Positions 28,557-41,854 of a DNA stretch of 64,000 nucleotides are shown here, piece by piece (position 1 is the first letter of the stretch; the number at the start of each line of letters is the position of its first letter). The position numbers and the translations under genes are program-made. The DNA comes from Prostheceraeus crozeri. Taxonomy: Eukaryota; Platyhelminthes; Polycladida; Euryleptidae. The stretch covers positions 111,063-175,062 of the forward strand of contig CAJQUW010008997.1 in NCBI GenBank assembly GCA_907163375.1. Reading direction: 5' to 3'. The notes under the pieces were generated by a model. The model was not told the DNA's origin, did not search any database, and saw only the letters and a program-made list of their open reading frames with translations.

Positions 28557-29077
28557 CACAGAATTAGATTGTTTAATCGTATCACTTTGCTAGAAGTGCA
28601 AACTGATTCAAACAGATGGCACATGCAGGAACTTGATAAGTGGGCAAAAAGAAATTTTTAATACCTTGCAGAGATAGGAAAATAGTCGTGCGTCGCTTGC
28701 GGATTGCTCTGAATTCCTTCAAAATGCTCCGATCGCCACGACTCCTTCAGGTTCGAAGAATTCAGATCATTGCGCAAAAGTTTTCTCGATAATGTTGGGC
28801 CCTCCGATCATTTTAAAAAAAGTTAGCAGGCGCATGAAAAAACGTTCACAAACTTCTCTGTAGAACTTCACATCGTCTGTGTCTGTTTGCTGTGTGATCC
28901 GGTTGATAACAGTCACTGAAACTTCGTACAATTTGGCGTGTATAATGTTGAACTGGCTGCTCATTGTTTGATTGCTATGGTATTTAGTCAGGAGATTGTG
29001 CCATTTCATTTAAGTTACATGTTCCAATGCTTCTCTTCTAGTCAAACAGAAGAAGAGACGACCAGTCTAATTCTGTG
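28557..29077 (-). mobile_element. Solo hAT-like MITE, inverted
   Basis: A 521-bp copy of the unit in the left array, in the opposite orientation. It has CACAGAATTAG/CTAATTCTGTG ends and a perfect 8-bp duplication CGTGCGTG at 28549-28556 and 29078-29085, fitting hAT-type transposition. It has no transposase. Confidence 0.82.
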
Positions 29078-29085
29078 CGTGCGTG

Positions 29086-30999
29086 CCTCTATTTAAACCA
29101 CGACTGATGAAGAGACTATCGCCTTTGAAATTGCATAGGGCAAAATATCCTAGGAATTTTTTCTCTTGACAATTGCAGCATTTGTATCGAGATAACTGAA
29201 GCAAAAAATTCAACTGAATGCTCCTTCACGTTAGAATCAAGAGCCGTTTAAGTATCTGCCTTACACATGCACGTGCATATTTGAATGACTTACGTCTACA
29301 TCTCTGCACTGCTCCTTCAGTAGTTTTGTCGCTTGCCATTGTTACCTCCAATGTACAATATGCATTGATAATTATAATTTCACTTCCAGCTGTTGAATGA
29401 TTGTCGGGTATGTGACACCAATCATCGCTCAACTTTGTTTTGCATTCGTTTTGACATTTCTTGATTATTGCACTTATTTGACTTCTTCACAAGTAATCTT
29501 GCGATAAATTGATCGCATCTCACGAAATGAAGCCACCACGAGACATGTTAAGGCCTGTTCAGTCATCAGTCACTGGCAGTTTCGAACCAGCAACGTTGGA
29601 GTCTATATCGGATGCAATGGTAAGTTATTGCGCATTGCATTACACTCTGTGTATTGCAGTCGGTGGAGAATGTGGTCTTGGTTCTTCATAACTTTGTTAA
29701 ATAGTCGTCTTTCACTATTTTCTCAAATTTCTTTGGATTCTTTACTGTTACAGCAACCATGCATTTTTCCGCGTCTTATATATTGGTCGATCCTCTCCCT
29801 ATCTTTGCCATCATGCAGCGTAAAATATTCTATTGATCACCATTGTTGAATATATTTGATGGAGAATGCTCTTCTTTGCTCCTCGATTTGTCATTAGCTT
29901 CATTACGTGGACTAAAACTATGTCACTTTTCGGAAGATACTCAAAGATAAGGTTTTTTACCTTGCCTTTTCGATTTGCCGTGTCAGTCTTAGTACAGACT
30001 TTGCATCAAAGTGCTCTTTTCCGTCGATTGTAACAACGAACTTAATGTCACTTCTTGTTTACTTGAACAGAAACTGTTTGATAATTTGTTAACCACACAT
30101 TGAAAGTGTCAAACTAAGCCGATAAAAGGCGAGATGCATCATTTTTCATCAGATAATGTCAATACACTGACACGATGTTTGCAGTCCAATATCTTCAGGA
30201 AGACTGAAATGACGCTTCGCACATTATGCTAAATGGAGGTGCTCGCTTAAACGATGAAAACAATTTGTAGTGTTTTGGTTTTTAGGCATTTCAGCTCTTA
30301 AGGCCTTTCAATTTCTTGAAATCGATGCTAATGTCAATGATGAAAATGAACTGCATCCTCGTCATGAATAATGGGATTCAGGGATGCAAGATAAAATATT
30401 TCGAGGCTCTGGATGAATCCAATAGATAGTTATAGTCCAATGAAATTAGATGATTCTTTTTGAAATAACCTGTCTATACGCTCGTATATATATTTTGTTG
30501 TCATCTGATGATCGGTGATCGTAACCGTGAAACATTTAAGAAATGACAATAATGCATTGATCTAAATTATGTAGTATTAACTTAAAGTATCTATAAAAGC
30601 CCTATCATAGAATGTATCATTATTCAAAGTTAGTACCCTTTATAAATAATAATTTGGCAGCAAATTATTTGTGAGACAATATTGACCAAAAAGTAATTCA
30701 CAATCAATGATCGATAATTTCAAATATTATTCCTCTAGTCTTCTATAAATCAATTTTGATTTTTGATTTGAAAACTTAAATGCTATTTTTGAGAAACATT
30801 TTAATACACCTCTGATCGGCGCTTCGAATGCGATTCGGCAATGCATAAAGATTATATTACAACAAAAATTTATAGAAAACTGGAGAAAAAATATTTGAAA
30901 TTATCGAAAACTGACAGCGATTTGCTTTCTTGTCAATTTTGTCAATATGCATAATGCACATATATTAATAATAATTTTCGCCATTGACCAAATAAAAAG
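29086..30999. other. Host intergenic DNA, nothing recognised
   Basis: AT-rich and stop-dense; several frames of 60-73 codons lack any motif. Confidence 0.5.
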
Positions 31000-31202
31000 G
31001 TTTTAAAGAAGAATGACACGATCAATAAATAAAGTCTTATTTCTGGACTATATATTCGACTGTCTCTTTTATGAGTCCGATGTTATAAAGTCTTAAAAGT
31101 CTTTATAACATCGGACTCATGAAAGAGACAGTCAAATATACAGCTCAGAAATAAAACCTTATTTATTGCTTATTTATTGGCCGTGTCATTCTTTTTTAAA
31201 AC
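31000..31202. repeat. Fold-back (long imperfect palindrome)
   Basis: Two arms of about 95 bp, reading GAATGACACG outward at each end and ATGAGTCCGATGTTATAAAG near the centre (about 31095), form an almost complete hairpin. It has the look of a fold-back MITE. Confidence 0.75.
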
Positions 31203-31220
31203 ATCATATATATATATATA

Positions 31221-31255
31221 CAGGGAACCCTAGCGGAGACAACTAGGGTTCCCTG
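31221..31255. repeat. Perfect 13-bp hairpin flanked by TA repeats
   Basis: CAGGGAACCCTAG and its exact inverse surround a 9-base loop, with (TA)n runs on both sides (about 31206-31220 and 31256-31274). Confidence 0.8.
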
Positions 31256-31304
31256 ATATATATATATATATATAAAGACAAAGTTTGCCCAGATTCATAT
31301 TTTT

Positions 31305-32380
31305 AGAGAGAAGAAACAATGTTTTTTCAATCAACCGAACATGCTTCGGAACATCACAGGTTCTTCGGGAAAGTTGGTTTTCCTTGATACAGAAATTGAC
31401 ATCAGTTCTGGTGAATTTTACATCTTTCATCATATTAAAGAAACGAACACGGGAGTGTATATTCCATCTTGCTCGTATGCTCCATTTGTTTACAAAGTGT
31501 CTGCTATCAGATCACTTTTTACGCGAGCTTTTAAAATTTGCAGCAATTCCAAAAACTATGACAACGCGTGTGAGCGCATTTTAAATATTTTTCGATGCAA
31601 TGGGTATCCAGACCCATTGATCTTGCATCTAAAAAGGGAGACGGGAAAGCGTTTGCAATCTAGTGATATTGCACAAAATAGTGCACAAGAGATTATTAGA
31701 AAGAGAGTGCATTGGCCCGTTCCTTACATTGAACATAGCTAAAAAATGATGAAAGACCGTATTGATGAAATCAACAAAATGTCTCCTTATGTTGATATTC
31801 AGCTCGCTTTCAAAACTGTGAAAATTCAAAATCACTTCATGAACAAAGACCCTATTGCGACAGCCCTGAAATCCAATGTAATCTACATGTATTCTTGTGA
31901 CCGCTGCTCAATGCGGTACATCGGAGCCACAAGGCGCCACCTGGCTGTCCGCATTAACGAGCATCTTGAAGGCTATCCCAACCCTACGGAAGTATCGATG
32001 CATGATCACCATCCGAAATCTGTAAATTTCTCTATTGTCGGTAGCTCTAAACATCCTTTGATTCTTGAATCTATTTTGATTAAAGGCAATAACAATATGT
32101 TGTCCAATGAAAGAAACGGATCAGTGCCACTCCTCTTGAACTTGTAGATAGTGTAATTACGCAGTTTGACCTTTGTAAATATGTAGATTTCTATGCTTCT
32201 ATTCTGCCTCTAAAGTGGTCTGCAAGTAGATCAGTTGAACTGTTTTTATCGAGAGTAATTTTGTATATAAATGTCTTCATTGCGTTGTTTGTAATTTGTC
32301 GAGTCCGCTGAAGATGGAACCTGTGATGTTCCGAAACATGTTCGGTTGATTGAAAAACATCGTTTTTTCTCTCTAAATAT
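31305..32380 (+). mobile_element. Penelope-like retroelement remnant with GIY-YIG endonuclease
   Basis: The frame 31341-31742 matches the end of a Penelope reverse transcriptase, and the next frame (31746-32147) contains the linker and GIY-YIG nuclease: VIYMYSCDRCSMRYIGATRR, with the Neptune-type C-x2-C ahead of YIG and a catalytic Arg in RINEH. A TAG at about 31740 separates the parts. A sequence near 31305-31367 recurs inverted at 32308-32374, resembling the rearranged terminal repeats of these elements. It is 5'-truncated and inactive. Confidence 0.75.
32308..32336 (+). ncRNA. Possible degenerate hammerhead ribozyme core
   Basis: CTGAAGA (32308-32314) is followed by a 5-bp stem GGAAC/GTTCC with a 7-base loop and then GAAA (32333-32336). 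This is the CUGANGA, stem II, GAAA order of hammerhead ribozymes, which are known in Penelope-like terminal repeats. Stem III and the cleavage site are imperfect. Confidence 0.3.
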
Positions 32381-33640
32381 ATATATATATATAGAAAGTC
32401 CAGTAACATTTGTACATTGTACAAATTGTAACATTGTACAGTAATATTTGCTATTGCGGAAACAGGGGTATGTGCAACCACAAGAACTTGGTATATAAGA
32501 TCACCTGCCCTCATCGTAAAATGTTCTACATTGGTGAAAACTTGTTAAGTTGGATTCTCAATTGAATACAAGATGAAGAAGGGCGATTACATTATTATGC
32601 TATCATCATCATCAGCATAATTTTTGTGATAGGAACGCAAATGGTGGGAGAGACAGATTTTTGACGAATTTTTCTGAACGTTGACCCATCCAAAATTAGA
32701 GGATGTGAAATAAACATGCTTGAGTTCACTTCCGAGGATTCATCAAATGCATTCACTTCTTTTGAATACACGACTATTTCGCCTAAGCTAGTGTGCCTGC
32801 AATGGAGTCACAATCAATAAAAATTATCTAAATATAATTTTCGAATGCTTAGTTATATCATTAGTTGAAGAATGGGAGCAGACCTGATGAATGGTAGAAG
32901 TATCAATAATTGATTATTACTTTGCTGAGAATAAAGGACATTGATGTAAGTGATGAGAGAGGATCTTGTATCGTTGTAATGCTTAATTAGGTCAGTTCGG
33001 AAGGCCTGGACTTTACCTAGTATAGCATTCTGATGATACAGGGACTTATCTCATCCTTTTATTGACTATTACTGGCAATACTAACTTAGAAAGACGCGTC
33101 AGTAGTGATCAAGAGTAGCATTTAGAGAATGGCCTACCCGAGTAAATTCACTAATATGCTATAACAGAATGCCTGAAGTTTAATCCGTGCTGCATGATAA
33201 ATAGGGAGCTGTGCTGATGTGGAAGGATTTGAATTAGATCTGTTAATGATTCTTGATGTTGAGTAAATTGACAGCTATTGAATTTTTTCCCATTTTTCAA
33301 CTAAGAACGGAACTCAATATTTAATTTATCTATTTGCTCCATCACGTTGCCGTAGTCAAACTTCCATGACAATGTTGAATTCAAAGGAGTATCATAGACA
33401 TCTTTCATATTAAAATTCGTATTTCATAAACATTTGGTAAAATGATCGTGTATGCGACTAGTATGCGAGGAATCACTGCGTTGTGCTACTATAAACTCTT
33501 ATTTGTGAAGTATTTGAAATTTGAGCAATTTACATCATTAAGATGGTTACAAGTCGAGTTACATAGTTTATATCATAAGATGGTTACAAATTAGATAGAC
33601 AAGTGCAATATAGTGCATTCATCACAAATTTAAAGTACAT
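32381..33640. other. Host intergenic DNA, nothing recognised
   Basis: AT-rich, begins with a short TA microsatellite; no coding signal. Confidence 0.5.
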
Positions 33641-34190
33641 TCAACTTCGACAAATTTTAATAAACGAGGAGCCAAGTCGCTTCGTCTTAGAATTTGTAGG
33701 CCTCAAAACACAGGAGTTTCTATGAGTACGCACATCAAACATAAGTCGGAGCGGCTGATTCTCAAAATTGTGAATTACTTCAAATAAATCATGACATAGC
33801 TTTTCAGAACTTGCCACAAAGTCATCATCATGGACAGTTGAACTAAAAATGATCTTAAGAGCACTTTTTTTCGACACTGCAAAGCAAATTGTGTAAATAC
33901 TGTGAGGCATTGCAAAAACAGGAATATGCATACAAGAGTACAGAACAAATCATTCGCAGAAAACATGATGTGTTGATCGCATCCTTATCGCTTCAAATTT
34001 CTGATAACAAAAATTCTCTAGCTGGCTTTTTTTACAATGAATTCTTATGTGATCATTCCATCTAAGATTCTGAGAAAATATCAGTCCAAGAAGCTTTATA
34101 GACTCCGTTGTGTTAATAGCAATACCAGATGGTGGATAAACATCCAGACACCAGAGAATGAGGTAATTTGGTGATACTTCATTAGGCACT
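33641..34190 (-). mobile_element. Non-LTR retrotransposon (CR1/jockey-type) 3' remnant
   Basis: Minus-strand frames hold the reverse-transcriptase thumb phrase (ESIKLLGLIFSQNLRWNDHI) and further on a C-terminal LINE tail (NQPLRLMFDVRTHRNS, then LGSSFIKI) in shifted frames. This pattern is typical of decayed LINEs. Confidence 0.6.
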
Positions 34191-34199
34191 ATAAAGATA

Positions 34200-34321
34200 A
34201 TTGAAAATAGGTTTGGAAGAGAGTCAAGTTATTTATTGTAAATTCGCACAAAGAGTTGGTACCAACTTTTTGTATGAATTTACAATAGATAACTTGACTC
34301 TCTTCCAAACCTATTTTCAAT
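34200..34321. repeat. Fold-back palindrome
   Basis: Arms of about 60 bp, ATTGAAAATAGGTTTGGAAG and its inverse at the outside, meet at GGTACC near 34260. No gene. Confidence 0.8.
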
Positions 34322-37300
34322 CATCATGAACAGTCAAGGCATATTTCCTCAACTATGAAGATAGAATCACAAGCAAGCAACTTGAAAAACGAGGAATTAC
34401 CTGAGCGCTTTCATGGTCCTTAACAATCATCAGAAGCAACTATTCACAATGTAACAAACATCTTGAACTTATAAATTCCTCAATCAAATTATTGAGCCTA
34501 TATTTTTGTCGTGTTATCCAGTGACCTGCAGTGATTCGCGCTATATATGAAGTAAGCTTCTGGCTTACGACTGGTATAACGCCTGATGGCATGGTATGTC
34601 CAGCCAGACAGATCATGGCCGTTTTCAATGAAAATTCATGTGGAGAATGCAGGGTCCCCAGCCCTATTACCGAAGAATCATAACGGAAAAAATGAGAATA
34701 GAAGGAAAAATGAAGGAATAGGTTATGTCTGCCACACATTTGTTTATGTAATTTCCACCATTTTACGTTCATTATTTGGATATGTGAAGCCCTATCCATG
34801 GGTGAAAATCTTGTTAAGATTTCTTTAATATTTCTTTTTTAATCCCATTGATTCACATCATCAAATCACATTGTATTTCGTGTGTCATGCACATTGTACA
34901 TAAAGTATCTAACGAAAGGGTTATGATTTTCATTTAGTGCGTGAAATTAGAACACATGTGAGGCGCTATCAATCAACTATCAACATGACGGAAAAAATTA
35001 CTCTTCTAAAGTTCGCATAGACTTTCATAAAAATGATAATGTTTGGCTTCGTATCACCCACGCCCCTCCTCCGTATGATAAGCTTCCGTCAATCTGAAGA
35101 AGTGGAGACAGGCAACTGTAATGAGAAAGTAGCATAATGAATACAGATATATATTTCTCTCAGAAGTTAGAATCTACTGAAGTCGTTGCAATTTTGATTC
35201 ACACGATCCAATTCCACTTTAAGTTCCTTCTTTCTTTTCAAGCTCGTATGAATTAATTCCTGTCCATGCAATATCTTATCTCTTTGTAAATTTCTACTGT
35301 CGAGAGCAGTCTCCTTAGATACTTGTACTTGTACTGTCAATGAACTTGTCATTGTGCTTCATTTTGCATCTCAACAGTGTTTGATGTTGAAACCTTGTAA
35401 GTTTCATTACTACCCTACATATCGTTTCGATGGGAATTTATCTCTAGAAAAGGGGGGGGCATACCGGTAGTTTTGATTTAACTCTGTATTATTTAGAGAA
35501 TGATGTTTCATTATTATTGCACTATATGACGCACTGTATAGGCTATAGAGCATTAAACTGGAGTACAGAATTTTAATAAAATGAGGCTAGAAGCAAAGAA
35601 GCGTCAAGTTACGATTTTGTTTAAAATTACTGTACATGTCAGTGTTTTACAGCAAGGCATGAATAATATTAAGTCATTTCTAATCATCTGTTACTGCAGT
35701 TTTTTTCCATTTCACTACAGCTGCTGGTCAGATTCTTTCAGAACTTGCTTGCATATAATAACTTCGATTTAGTGATGTGATTTTTAATCGGTTTAAATTA
35801 GTAGCTCCATTCAACCCTAACTTATTTATGTTGAGAGATTACTTTGGTACAGGCGAGGATCACAATAAATAAGTAATTTATGCTATCTAAAAGTCTATCT
35901 AAAAAGTAATTTATGCTCGGATAAATTAATGGGAAACCGGTAGTTGAATTGCTTGTTAATACTTGATCAGATAATATAAATGTTGATAAAAGGAAAATGC
36001 AATTCCTCAGCAAGCGTACAATTCAAACTGAGAACATCGTCAATCAGATGCAATATGTCTTGCATGCAGCAAAGGTAAACTTTGGCGTGCGTTTATTTCT
36101 GCATTTGATTTACACCGTTATGTATAATTTCAGTGCAAAACAGAGAACAACACGATACATTTTGTCGAGAGATCAATAAATGATATGTTCCTGAAAACCT
36201 GAGAATGCACTCCTTGTACATAATTTGCACTGTAGATGCAGTTGCAACGTGACATGAAGTTCGAACAACCGTCGAACCGACTAAAAAAGATAAAGATGAA
36301 ATCTCAAGTTGATATGCGAGTGAGTATTGCATGATATGCTTCATGAAAGACATCCGACTTCACAAAGCGCATCTTTGTAAAACCGGCAATGTTGAGGCGA
36401 ACAGAAAGGGATAAAGAAAATATATTTATCAGACTTTGATAAAGAACTTATAATTATCGGTGTATTCACATTGATCTACTTGATGCGATCGAGGTGTATC
36501 AGTAACTACTCGAGCTGGGGTAGGCAGGCTTTTAGAAAAGCAAATTATTTGAAAAAAATAATTATCTAATTACATGTCAAGTCAATCCACTCATACCGGA
36601 ACATAGGCCCTAAGTCCGGCAGCTAGAAGTTTCTGCAGGGATCGATGCCGAAATTAAAACTTTCACAGGATGTATGCCTTATGGCCTCTATGAATCTGTG
36701 CGTCTGCCGAGTTCTATGTGGTTCTTGCTCTTCTCAGACAGGATCAAAGAAACACACATGCAAATCCAATGAGAAGGAGATTGAAGTTTCGGTAGAAATT
36801 GGATTTTCGACGTGTTCTCTGATTAGGCCGAAAGTACTGAGCACAAAGCCATAACTTCTGTCATGGAATGTGTTCAGTTCACTTCCTATCATATGTTATT
36901 ATCATACTTTTGACCGATGATGTATGCGAGAATGTCGTTAAACATGACTAAAATGCTTTGTTTGATGCTTGCAAAATCTGAATATGTTAAGCGTTATAGA
37001 TAATGAACTGAAGATTTTCCATGTGAAAAATATGCCTTTAGACATAGTGCTTAATCAATAAAGGTAGAGAAAATCTCATTTTTCCAGAAACGTCAGTCTG
37101 GTTCCCATTAGATCTACTTACGTTTTTCTTTGATCCTCTCCAACAGGAAAAGGAAACGAATAGAACTCGACAGACGTGCAGATTCGTACATCATTCTGTG
37201 AAAGTCTCTCAGCAGAAATTTGCTCTCTGGATGATGAAATCATAGTGGAAAACCCGCTCAGCGGAAAATCTAATTGCCAGGACCTGACATATCAGAAATA

Positions 37301-38054
37301 TGTTTGCAATCTGTTGGATGAAAACGCGTTCCAAGTTGAAGCGTTGACTTTCACTATTTCAAATGAACATTTACATCACGAGTTTGATCCGAAGAATTGG
37401 TAACATTTGAAAATGAAGTCTCACATAAAAGAATCTGAATGGAAAGTCATTAAGACAGAAATCTACTGATGCGAAATTCTCTCGTTTGTCTTTATCAATC
37501 AGACTGACAATTGCATTCCTTAAATCTAAAGAAATGAAAAATGGCTTGAGTAATTAAGTTGCGAAAGTCAGTACGTGAGAAGGAAGAAAATAAACTGCGA
37601 ACTATTCTTCTTGAAATGATACAGTTAAGACATTACAGTGACACCTGATGATGAAATCCTCTTTGCCGCGCATCTCCTGAAATTCTGCGAAGGGGTTTTT
37701 CCTAATCTCTGTCAGAATTTCTAATAATTATTCAATTAAATAAAAACTTATCATAATTTATACGTCCTGAGAAATATCGCTGGTCACACAGAAATAGATT
37801 GTTTATCTGAAGTTGACTTGAATGGAAATTGACTCAAGGTCGCGGCACATCCGTTGGGGCATGGATCACCAATGAAGAGTTAGAATTGCACATGTGACTG
37901 ATTCTAACCCAATGATGCCGCCGTTGACAAGTGTATCTAAGTGAAATGCTGGATCCCTTGCGATTTTTGTGCCACTACTGTGTATTGCACTAAGCTTTAC
38001 TTCCATTCTAGGGGTTTGACTTTGTTAGATGCATGAAGCAGAATATCTTGAACT
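34322..38054. other. Host intergenic DNA, nothing recognised
   Basis: Stop-dense, AT-rich. The frames at 36645-36854 and 37176-37403 have no known motif or convincing splice context. Confidence 0.5.
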
Positions 38055-38062
38055 ATACAGAC

Positions 38063-38559
38063 CGCAGAATTAGACCGATCGTCTCTTCTTCTGTTTGACT
38101 AGAAAGGAAGCATTGGAACATGCAACGTTAATGAAATGGCACAATCTGATAACATAATACCATAGCAATCGAACAATGTGCCGCCAGTTCAACATTAAAC
38201 ACGCCAAATTGTTCGAAGTTTCAGTGACTGTTATCAACCGGATCACACAGCAAAGAAATGCAGACGATATAGTTTTTTCGTGCGCCTGCTAACTCCTTTT
38301 AAAATGATCGGAGGGCCCAACATTATCGAGAAAACTTTTGCGCAGTGATCTGAATTCTTCGAATCTGAGGGAATCGTGGCAATCGGAGCATTTTGAAGGA
38401 ATTCACAGCAATCCGCAGGTGACATACGACTGTTTTTCCTATCTCTGTAAGGCATTGAAAATGTCTTTTTGCCGATTTAGTAAGTTCCTGCATGTGCCAT
38501 CGTTTTGCATCAGTTTGCACTTCTAGCAAAGTGATACACTTAAACAATCGAATTCTGTG
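38063..38559 (+). mobile_element. Solo hAT-like MITE, divergent
   Basis: A 497-bp relative of the left array unit with ends CGCAGAATTAGA and GAATTCTGTG and a perfect 8-bp duplication ATACAGAC at 38055-38062 and 38560-38567. Confidence 0.82.
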
Positions 38560-38567
38560 ATACAGAC

Positions 38568-39089
38568 ATTACTCTCTATTCGCTAGATGATTTCATTGAA
38601 TCATATAGAATTGCCAACAATTTGTATAGTACCACCTTTTTCTCAATATCTAGTGTCAACTATTGCTTTCTCAAACAGTTATTTGCAAGTTTTAACTGAT
38701 GCCCCAAATGTTACATGATTTCTAGATTTGTAATCTTTCTGTTTCATCGATGGAAAACCCTCGTAAAAGCGAAGTATTTTCTGAATCGAGAAAATCTTTT
38801 CTGAAAATCATCAAAGGCACGGGTAGTGATCATGACATGTGATAAATGCATAAATATAATCATCATTTATCAGATAATACAAATATCAAGCGTTTCCAAG
38901 CAACATAATAACAGCTCTTAATAGTAGACGAAATTTCAATGATTATGACTCAAAGTCTATACCTTCATCACCTGTACAAGTGTTTCAATGTTTTGAAAAA
39001 AGCTACCACAGAATCGGAGAACATAATAAAACCACTTCTTAGAATTTTGAATTGAAATCACTTTGAATTTATTTGAATCTATCAGATCT
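38568..39089. other. Host intergenic DNA, nothing recognised
   Basis: AT-rich spacer without open frames of note. Confidence 0.5.
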
Positions 39090-39318
39090 CAACAGATGTA
39101 ACCACCACGAAAGATTTTTCGGCTTGTTGGGCCTCATCAATCGTCGGCAGATTCGAACCAACGACATCGGACCTAAACAGGCACACTTTCTAAACACAAG
39201 ACCACCGGTCCATCTGTTGATCCAACGTCCTCTAGCTCCAAGGTCGCAGGTTCGAATCTGCCGACGATTGATGAGGCCCAACAAGCCTAAACATCTTTCG
39301 TGGTAGTTAAATCTGTTG
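39090..39318. repeat. Fold-back element with tRNA-like B box
   Basis: Arms of about 70 bp, with CAACAGAT at both outer ends and CATCAATCGTCGGCAGATTC inside, surround a loop of about 90 bp. Each arm includes GGTTCGAATC, which matches a pol III B box, so it may derive from an inverted SINE pair. Confidence 0.7.
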
Positions 39319-40069
39319 AGTTTCGATTAATTTGTCAATAACCGCGTTACTTGTCTTGGCTTGTTACTTGAATATTTTGTAAATCCAAATGTGGCACTGT
39401 GTAAAAGGAAAAGTTCTCATTCCAAGCTTTTCTAAAACAAAGTCGACACCTTTAATTTCAAGCCAACTGTGGTATGTAAATCAATCTATTTGGAGCTCTG
39501 AATCATAACAATTGGAGTTCACTCAATGATTATAAATTTAATGCTACATTTAACACTCAGAAATCGGAGGGGCACCCAGTGAACCCCGGAGCCATATTTT
39601 TCTATTTTATACTTTGATTGATTATACCTACAGTGCATCCATGGATGAGGGGTCTTAGTACGGGGCCTTTGGTGACGTCGTCGTTGCCCACCTGCTTGAT
39701 GCATATTGTAAACTTAAATATTGGCTCACATAGGCTAACGAGAAATAACTATTTTTGCATTGTAAGTAATCGTGAAATCGTGACAAAGCCTATCAACACA
39801 TGATTCGATGAAGATGTCGTTCTGCAAGTAATGATTTTGCATGGACAACTCCAAAGGAAGCACGAGCAGCGAGACGTGCAACATAAACTCTGACGAATGA
39901 TAATAAATTCGACACTTAGAAAACCGGCCAGTCTGATTTTTTGAAAGGCCGAGGATGGAAAATAAGCAGTTTTTAGCTTATTTGTCATACAATACACTTT
40001 GGATCCCAGAATAAGTCCTACTTTCAGCCAAGTGGTTGACGATTTGACTTGTAGCTAGTTCCAGCTATT
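39319..40069. other. Host intergenic DNA, nothing recognised
   Basis: No coding or RNA signal seen. Confidence 0.5.
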
Positions 40070-40071
40070 TA

Positions 40072-40638
40072 CGAGGGGTGATTGAAAAGTTCGCGGCCCG
40101 ATATAGAAAAAAGCATATTTTGCATACGATACATATTTATTATTCGACATAATCGCCCCTACAATCAACGCACTTAGCCCAACGGTGCTGCAATGCGCGG
40201 ATCCCTTGCTCATAGAAGTGTGAGTCTTTGGAGTCCAGATACTCCTCAACGGCCTCCATGACGTCACTGTTGGATGCGAAGTGCTGACCACTGAGCTCCA
40301 ATTTCATTTTTTGGAAGAGATGAAAGTCCGATAGTGCCATATTGGAATATATCGGAACCATATCATCATGAATCTCCTTTGGTGTGAGTCCTTTCAAGCC
40401 GAGATAACGAATAACAGCTCGATTCGAAACGTGATCCATCTTACGCAACACTTATCTGACTAACTGACTGATAAGTTAGTAACTTAAGTTAAGTAGCTGT
40501 GGTTTACCAACAGTTCACCGGATCGACTGATCACTCGTCATGCGCCGTCAGTACATTCCATTGTATCAATCCACATGTGCATAATGGCCTGGCTTTAAGC
40601 TTTCTATGTCAGGCCGCGAACTTTTCAATCACCCTTCG
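40072..40638 (-). mobile_element. Internally deleted mariner transposon
   Basis: Inverted ends (AGGGGTGATTGAAAAGTTCG on the left, its near-inverse on the right) are flanked by the TA target duplication (40070-40071, 40639-40640). The minus-strand frame 40140-40451 joins the N-terminal DNA-binding part (NRAVIRYLGLKGLTPKEIHD) straight to the transposase C-terminus (LQHRWAKCVDCRGDYVE). The catalytic D,D,D centre is mostly missing, so the copy is non-autonomous. Confidence 0.85.
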
Positions 40639-40640
40639 TA

Positions 40641-41850
40641 GTTCAGTTTGTATGGCCACTGCATTAATATTCACAGCATGAAGCTCTCCTGTTCAATTGA
40701 TAGCCAAAGATTATCGCCTTATTACTTGATAAACTCGCACTAAATTCAACACCATAGACATTGATTGATTCTCTTTGTGATAGATCGCTCGAACCTCTAT
40801 CTATTTATGTGAAATCCAGAATTAAATGCAATAATTGTTTGGGAATCTAAGGTTATCTCATGATATTGAAAAATTCATCAAATGGATGCAATGAGCGATC
40901 TGCAACTTTTTCTTCATTCACAATTATTCCTAAAGGGCAATTAAATTTCAGAATTTATATTGCAGAACAGTTGACGATCAAACACCGAATGAAGAATGTA
41001 AATGAAACCCTACATCCGGTAAAATTCATTTACTCGGTGATTGCAGTAATTGTGAGCCATCTGTTACCACCGGATATGTGTCGGCATGAAGTAAACAAGA
41101 AATGTATCATTTGTTATTGACACTAGAAAACAAACCTTCATCCAGAACTTCCCATCACAACATCAGCGAATCAACAATATCTAAGCGGTCCGTAATTATC
41201 TTAATTGAAAGCTGACTATTTCATGTATGTTGGAACATTTATGTGATTGAATTTGCTATTCCACACTGGCTTATAATGCGCACCGATCAGCAATTAAAAT
41301 GCACACAATTCTAAAATTAAAATGATAAAAAAACGTGTTCATCTTTTCCATCAAATCTGCGATTAGCTGCTCCAGCCACTGATCTGTGGATGAAAAAAAA
41401 ATTAAGCAAAATAAATTCAAGACGAAGTAAAAGGATATCCTTAAACGTGACCATTGAAAATTGTCATACACCTGACCAGCAACACTTGCTAATTTTTTTA
41501 AAGATATTTGATTCATGACACAATGTTTGAATTCATTTCTTGGCATGATTCTTCAGGATCTCAAAAATCAAGGAGACATTTTTAAAGCACAACTTTTCGA
41601 AAGTATTCGGCTTTCATTCATACCACGTATAAGCAAGCAGCCTATCTCGTAGTAAGGGTGGAAATTTCGACGTATTTCCTGCACTTGCATCATCTGAAAA
41701 ATACGGTTTATATGTTTGTCATGCGTGGACATCAAGCACCATACTTGTATCAATTACTCATTGTGTAATTCATCATAATTGCAAATTACTCACTTAAAAA
41801 TGTAATGGATTACAATTAGAAATTACATTTCCATCAATGTTACTTATTTG
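40641..41850. other. Host intergenic DNA, nothing recognised
   Basis: Frames such as 40860-41120 have no known motif. Confidence 0.5.
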
Positions 41851-41854
41851 AGCT

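Noticed and set aside
31221-31255. Rho-independent bacterial terminator
   Set aside because: The context is eukaryotic and the hairpin is flanked by TA repeats on both sides with no T-run.
34322-38054. Host protein-coding exons in small open frames
   Set aside because: Frames are 60-75 codons with no domain, and I cannot connect them by convincing splice sites.
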